From Eulemur rufifrons (taxonomy: Eukaryota; Chordata; Mammalia; Primates; Lemuridae), in NCBI RefSeq assembly GCF_041146395.1, contig NC_090989.1, forward strand, positions 51,052,501 through 51,116,500: a stretch of 64,000 nt of DNA, read 5' to 3'. Below, piece by piece: positions 59,257 through 64,000 of this stretch (its first letter is position 1; the number at the start of each line of letters is the position of its first letter). A program made the translations under genes and the position numbers. The notes under the pieces are model-generated. The model was not told where the DNA came from, made no database searches, and was given only the letters and a program-made list of their open reading frames with translations.

Positions 59257-59595
59257 AAGAGAAGATGACTTATAGGCCGGGCGCGGTGGCTCACGCCTGT
59301 AATCCTAGCACTCTGGGAGGCCGAGGCGGGTGGATCGCTCAAGGTCAGGAGTTCGAGACCAGCCTGAGCGAGACCCCGTCTCTACTAAAAAAAAAATAGA
59401 AAGACATTATATGGACAACTAAAAATCTGTATAGAAAAAATTAGCCGGGCATGGTGGCGCATGCCTGTAGTCCCAGCTACTTGGGAGGCTGAGGCAGTAG
59501 GATCACTTAAGCTGAGGAGTCTGAGGTTGCTGTGAGCTAAGCTGACACCACGGCACTCACTCTAGCCTGGGCAACAAAGTGAGACTCTGTCTCAA

Positions 59596-59632
<37 letters not shown>

Positions 59633-59643
59633 GATGACTTATA
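59257..59643 (+). mobile_element. Young strepsirrhine-type Alu with 18-bp TSDs
   Basis: Body 59275-59596 and poly(A) 59597-59627. AAGAGAAGATGACTTATA is duplicated at 59257-59274 and 59626-59643 (its first two A's may belong to the tail). The left arm starts GGCCGGGCGCGGTGGCTCAC, and the shortened left-arm end GAGCGAGACCCCGTCTCTAC is the strepsirrhine form. The linker carries the extra AT-rich block (about 59398-59433), and the right arm ends GACTCTGTCTC. The perfect duplications and long tail indicate a recent, L1-driven insertion. Confidence 0.97.
59287..59360 (+). promoter_or_regulatory. Internal Pol III promoter (A and B boxes) of the young Alu
   Basis: A box TGGCTCACGCC at 59287-59297 and B box GTTCGAGACC at 59351-59360, both intact and normally spaced. 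Alu transcription usually also needs favourable upstream sequence, so activity is not implied. Confidence 0.75.
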
Positions 59644-61192
59644 AACATATGGCAATGAAAAAGGAAATTGTGTCTTTTTCTTAATATGTTGTTTTGTTCA
59701 AATAATAATTTAAGGCAGTTTACATTAAATTATAAAATGCAGAAAGATGCGATAATTTAAAAGAAGCTGGTAGGTCCCAATAGCCAATAGAAAAACAAAA
59801 AAAAAGGTATTCAATTGTATTAGATAAACTCATGGTGAAACATAAATTATTGCTGAATAAGAGAAGAAGGGATTATTGTTTATAAAACAGTTATATTTTG
59901 TTTTTTAAAAATAAAACACAATAAATTTAATTTCATATAAATATTTGTAACCATAATTAGGAACACAGCCCATTAAATTTTACATTTGGGCCCACCTCTC
60001 TCTTTTTTGCAAACAAAATTAATATTTGTAGTAAGTTAAATGATGAAAATATAACATCTGGGTATAAAAGAATATCTATTTTTATGGTGGGAAGATGTAT
60101 ATTCATCCCATCTTAAAGGTGTATCAAGCAATTAAGTAAAATTTTAAAAGGAAGGTGAAGAGGTGCTCATCTAGAGAAAGACCTCTGGAAATCATCAAAT
60201 GATTAGCAATGCCACTGATAAATGAAAATTCTTAAGTAGCAGTGATGATTAGTTGTCTAGGTTAAGTTTGTGTAGCTTTGCTAACCAATGTCAAATAATT
60301 TCCAAAGATAGAACTTCCAAATGATTATTTCATTATGGTTAAATTTTGTTGCAAGTTTGTAATATATAGTGGAATAGCTGTGCCTAATGCGTACTTCATT
60401 TTTACATGTAAAAGATTGATCTGAAAAATCCATTTTGGCACTTAACGAAAGAACAGTTATTGGGCAAATATTTTAATACCCTAATCTACCTTTGATTTAT
60501 GATATTAAAAATAGGATTTCTTTGAAAAAGAAAGTTATAACTGCAACCATGGTACTGATCACAAAGAATCATGCTGGTGGAAATTAAAAGGATTAATGAA
60601 TGAGCAATGATCAGAGTCCATCATTATAAGTGGCCCTTGAATAGATCAATGTGTGGGATATCTTCCCTGAATGCTTAATTCAAGTTTTCAATGTTGTGAA
60701 AGACTGTTTCCAGATTTGAATCAGAGCAGCCTAGAAATCCATAAATTTAAGTCATTAACATTGACCTATAATGCTACTAAGCTTCTCAGCTACAGCAGAT
60801 CTGAACCTCCACAACTTCAGTCTCCAGGTTCAAACTGGAGGTAACAATGATTCAGACTATGCAAAGAAATGCTAACTAATTATAGTCAACAGATATCTGT
60901 CCAGACTTTGCCAAATCCATTTGTTTCTCTATTTACTCCCTAATGCTCAACAGTAAAAAATTCAGTTTTTGAGAGGGAAAAATTCTTTGGTAATGAGTAT
61001 TAAATATAGACAAGTCCTCTACTGTATTAGAGTTAACCACCTTGAGGGCACAAGAAAGATAAGACTGAATGATGCAACAGGTACCATTTCTTAGACCTGG
61101 AAGTAATGTCTGTAAGTCCCATCAAGTAGGAAAATCATTTATCTATACAACCCGTGCAGTATTTCTTCAAAGGCTATTCAAGTATCTATGCT

Positions 61193-61228
61193 TAAAAAAA
61201 AAAAAAAAAGAAGAAGAAGAAGAAAAAA
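61193..61228. repeat. Poly(A)/(GAA)n tract
   Basis: A run of about 17 A followed by GAAGAAGAAGAAGAA. Confidence 0.9.
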
Positions 61229-61282
61229 TGAATAGAAAACAAAACCCCAAACACTTCCTTAAAAGGACTTCTTAGTGTGCAT

Positions 61283-61345
61283 TGTCAAATTGCACTTCGA
61301 AAAAAAGTAGCAAGTCACATTCCCACCAATGGTGTACAAAAGTGC
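61283..61345 (-). mobile_element. Possible L1 ORF2-end fragment
   Basis: TCACATTCCCACCAATGGTG and TACAAAAGTGCTTTT resemble the L1 ORF2 end in reverse (compare GCAGTCCCACCAGCAGTGTA at 22681). Very short. Confidence 0.5.
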
Positions 61346-62629
61346 TTTTATTTTTAAATTTTCTTATTTCCTGAAAGACTCCATTGGGTGCTTCTTTGTC
61401 TTTAATGTCTTTGTTTAATACTTTACAAATTTACTTTTAACAAGGAGGGCAGAGTAAACTACAAATGGTAGTAGTTGTCAGATTAACAGCAATCAATAAA
61501 ACAAAGTTGTATTTGATAGTTCTTGGTACAGCAAATGTCTGTGACTGTGAATAACTGACTTCCTGTATCTGGAGGATGTCTGTATCAAATAAATAGGCAA
61601 TTGCACTCAGGGAATTAATACTGTTGTTTGAATTGTGGAGAGAATTATTTAAAAAATGTTTACTAAATTAATATTATTCAAGATATTCATTAACAACTTA
61701 GAGATTAAAACAAATTTAACACTAATAAAAATTTATAAACATCGGAGAGAACAAACTGTAGCAGATAAGAACATTTAATAAAAACTATAAATAGTTGGAA
61801 TAACTTTGAAGTCTTTGCTAAACCAGAGTTGAATTTTAATACAATGAAATTATCATGATACACACAAGGAGCCTTAATGTATCAACAATACAAACTGGGG
61901 AGGAGTATAAGGAAAGTTGTCATGAAGAAAGATACAGGATAATTATCAAGCAGAAAATATGTACTTCTTATACATTATTTCTTATTAAAGGCAGTTTCAT
62001 TTTGTCAGAAATTAAAACAGCATTTGCCATGGTATTTTTAAAAATGATTTGTAAAATACTACATTTTGATAATGGAAAGTGGGGTTTCATTTTGTATTTT
62101 CAAAGGATCTTGTAGTGTTGAGCAATTTAATCACACTTTGAAATAGCTCAATAATCATTTCTATATCTAAACAATCTGTAGCATTTATAACTAACCTACC
62201 ATGTGTCCAAAGCTGTGATAAAATATTTTATTGAACATAACTTAGGTGCTTAATTAATAGAACAGTTAATACATAGGGAGGCCCAAAGTGTGGCACAGAT
62301 AGAAACCGAAGGCCAGTAAACTCTTATTTTCTATGGAAGTATAGGGAGGCTGTAGTACTGTGAAGAAAATGATAGAATAATTAGCCATTGAAGGGAATAT
62401 GAGCCTTTATTTGGGAAGCCATTTCAAAAAAAATAAACAGGACGACTCTATCATGTTAGAGGAATAGAGAGGAGTCATGTACAGGCAGCAGATAAAAGTA
62501 GGTAAATCCAGGGACATCTTGTATCAGTAACAGAAAGTGTTCCAACTCACTGCTTGATTTCCTCCAATCTCTTCTTTCCCTTTCCCAAACATCTATGTAA
62601 ATGACCCAGAGTACTTTTTGGAAACTAAA

Positions 62630-62694
62630 ACAAGGAAAGGAAAGAAGGAAAAAGGAAAGAAGGAAAAAAGGAAAGAAACAAGGAAGGAAGGAAG
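62630..62694. repeat. (GGAA)n/(GAAA)n purine tract
   Basis: Imperfect AAGGAAAGAAGG-type repeats ending in AAGGAAGGAAGGAAG. Confidence 0.9.
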
Positions 62695-62873
62695 TTTGGC
62701 TAGAAGTCATGTAAATTTTCACTGTAGAGAAAAATACTGTTGCATTGTAGGGATTACCAATTACTATAACTGTCCCTAACTTCTTCAAAATTAAGAAATT
62801 AAACTATTCAACCAAATTCTACATTTACCATTTATATTTTATTGTCTTTAAATAAGTGCCACTTGATATTAGC

Positions 62874-63057
62874 CAGTCCAATAGACATTTCCATGATGAT
62901 AGAAATGTGCACTATCAAATACGGTAACAACTACCCACATGGGCCTACTGAATGTTTGAAATGTGTCTAGTTCAGCTGAAGAAATGGATTTTTAATCTTA
63001 CTAAATTTAAATTGCAATAGCCCTATGTGGCTAGTGGCTACTGTACTGGACAGCACA
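62874..63057 (+). mobile_element. hAT-type MITE, copy 2
   Basis: Same family as 20397-20597: starts CAGTCCAATAG, has TGATGATAGAAATGTGCACT, then AAATTTAAATTGCAATAGCC, and ends CTACTGTACTGGACAGCACA. The left terminus has lost a few bases. Confidence 0.8.
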
Positions 63058-64000
63058 TCTCTAGACTGTAAATAGTTTGAAGGGAGGGCATGTATAGGAC
63101 TTAATCTACTACTGAGCCTAGTATAAGAGGGAGCTCATAATCAATACTTAAAACTTAACTGGTCCTGAAAAGATTCGGTAATCTTTTCAGAGTAATCTTT
63201 TACTCTTTGTCTATCAGGAATCTTTTCTCATCTTTTAAATGTCTGTGTTTATGTCCAACAAAAAGTCAATGTAAATTTAAGTGGTCCTTACCTTAACTGT
63301 TAGGAAAATGGAAAATATCCCAGTCATTATATTCATTGATATGGCGTAAGATGTTTTTAAGTCACTGCTAAGTTGATCAGAAAGGAGGCCAGGAGTTTTT
63401 CTCCTTAAATGCTGTGGGCTGTGGTTTATCGTTTAGCTTTTGGGCACGAGGCCAAAAGCGGAGCCCAAGTCAATTTCTATGACTACTTTATTAATGTGTG
63501 ACCTAGCGTTCTGAGTTCTATTTTGCCACACTGTCACTATCAATGCCACGATGATGAGTTTTCCCATCTCTTCTTAGGCTTGGATCTTTTGTTATCTACG
63601 AATTCCTAGCAGGGTTTTACTACAAAGGGTCTGTTGCAAAACATCTTACATCATTCTTTTAGGTGGTTCAAAAGAAATAAAGCAAACAACAATGGCTTAT
63701 ATTATGAGCACATATTTAGCCTATATTTGAATTTTTAAAAATTGTGTCATTTTGGAAAAAAAAAAAAAAAAACAAGTGAAACATAATTATACTTCAAAGC
63801 TTCTTTCTATTCACTGCAAATTGCTCCCAGGTCACAATCACAACACTAGAGAAACTGTAAGAAACACGTTTTACTTCTCTGAAAAATGGAGATACTTTAC
63901 TTGCAATCATAATAGACCATTAACAAAATTAAGTATTATATGGTGTATTAAAATGTGCCATCAATAGATAAGGTGACTGAGTTAAAACTGAACAACAAGG
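63058..64000. other. Unassigned sequence with a small perfect hairpin
   Basis: An 11-bp perfect inverted repeat with a 4-nt loop lies at 63165-63190. An A-run occurs at 63756-63772. No repeat family or gene recognised. Confidence 0.4.

Larger units (their letters stand above)
59644..62873. other. Largely unassigned sequence
   Basis: Holds a short L1-like patch (61283-61345), an A-rich/(GAA)n tract (61193-61228) and a purine tract (62630-62694). No gene evidence in the remaining sequence. Confidence 0.4.

Noticed and set aside
59193..59399. 68-residue open frame ending in a poly-Lys stretch
   Set aside because: Reads into the sense strand of the young Alu, so not a gene.

Overview
This is primate nuclear DNA, most likely from a strepsirrhine (lemur or relative). 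It is AT-rich, has no plausible host protein-coding gene, and consists largely of interspersed repeats of very different ages. The lineage call rests on three things: dimeric Alu elements whose central A-rich linker carries an extra AT-rich block of about 35 bp (59275-59595 and 39248-39590), a left Alu arm with the shortened form usual in lemurs, and L1 3' ends (9433-9562, 22085-22330, 36090-36132) of the type I associate with strepsirrhine genomes. The species cannot be named from the sequence alone.

Layout. 1-9400 is mostly unassigned single-copy sequence with a hAT-type MITE, an L1 3' end, an L2 tail, an MST-type LTR and a MIR. 9422-9573 is a very short, recent L1 insertion with target-site duplications. 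About 11750-17340 is one old, decayed, near full-length L1. 17341-21921 is mainly unassigned, with two DNA-transposon MITEs. 22047-31460 is a dense nest of L1s. It holds a strepsirrhine-type L1 (minus strand) with a recognisable but frameshifted reverse transcriptase, inserted in the 3'UTR of an older L1. Beside these lies a still older plus-strand L1, split by a MITE that itself contains an L1 tail, and split again by a MaLR retroelement with both LTRs and a primer-binding-site-like sequence. 32280-38010 holds LTR remnants, an L1 5'UTR and an eroded class I endogenous retrovirus env/LTR relic. 38022-46245 holds a rearranged minus-strand L1 with an Alu in it, a long plus-strand L1 whose endonuclease region is interrupted by a Tigger1-like DNA transposon, and a small L1 with an inverted 5' part. 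46246-54600 is poor in recognisable repeats and contains a relic I read as an ancient L3/CR1 element. 55500-64000 has L2, MIR, L1 and two Alus, one of them with clear 18-bp target-site duplications.

There are no working genes acting together here. The coding traces are dead transposon genes: L1 ORF2, Tigger1 transposase and a retroviral env relic. I found no previously undescribed biological system. The most interesting non-repeat signal is an 82-nt near-perfect hairpin at 57321-57402 that looks like a microRNA precursor. The best structural curiosities are the nested insertions, the permuted L1 at 38022-39975 and two diverged tandem duplications. Family names rest on recall of consensus sequences, not on a database search.
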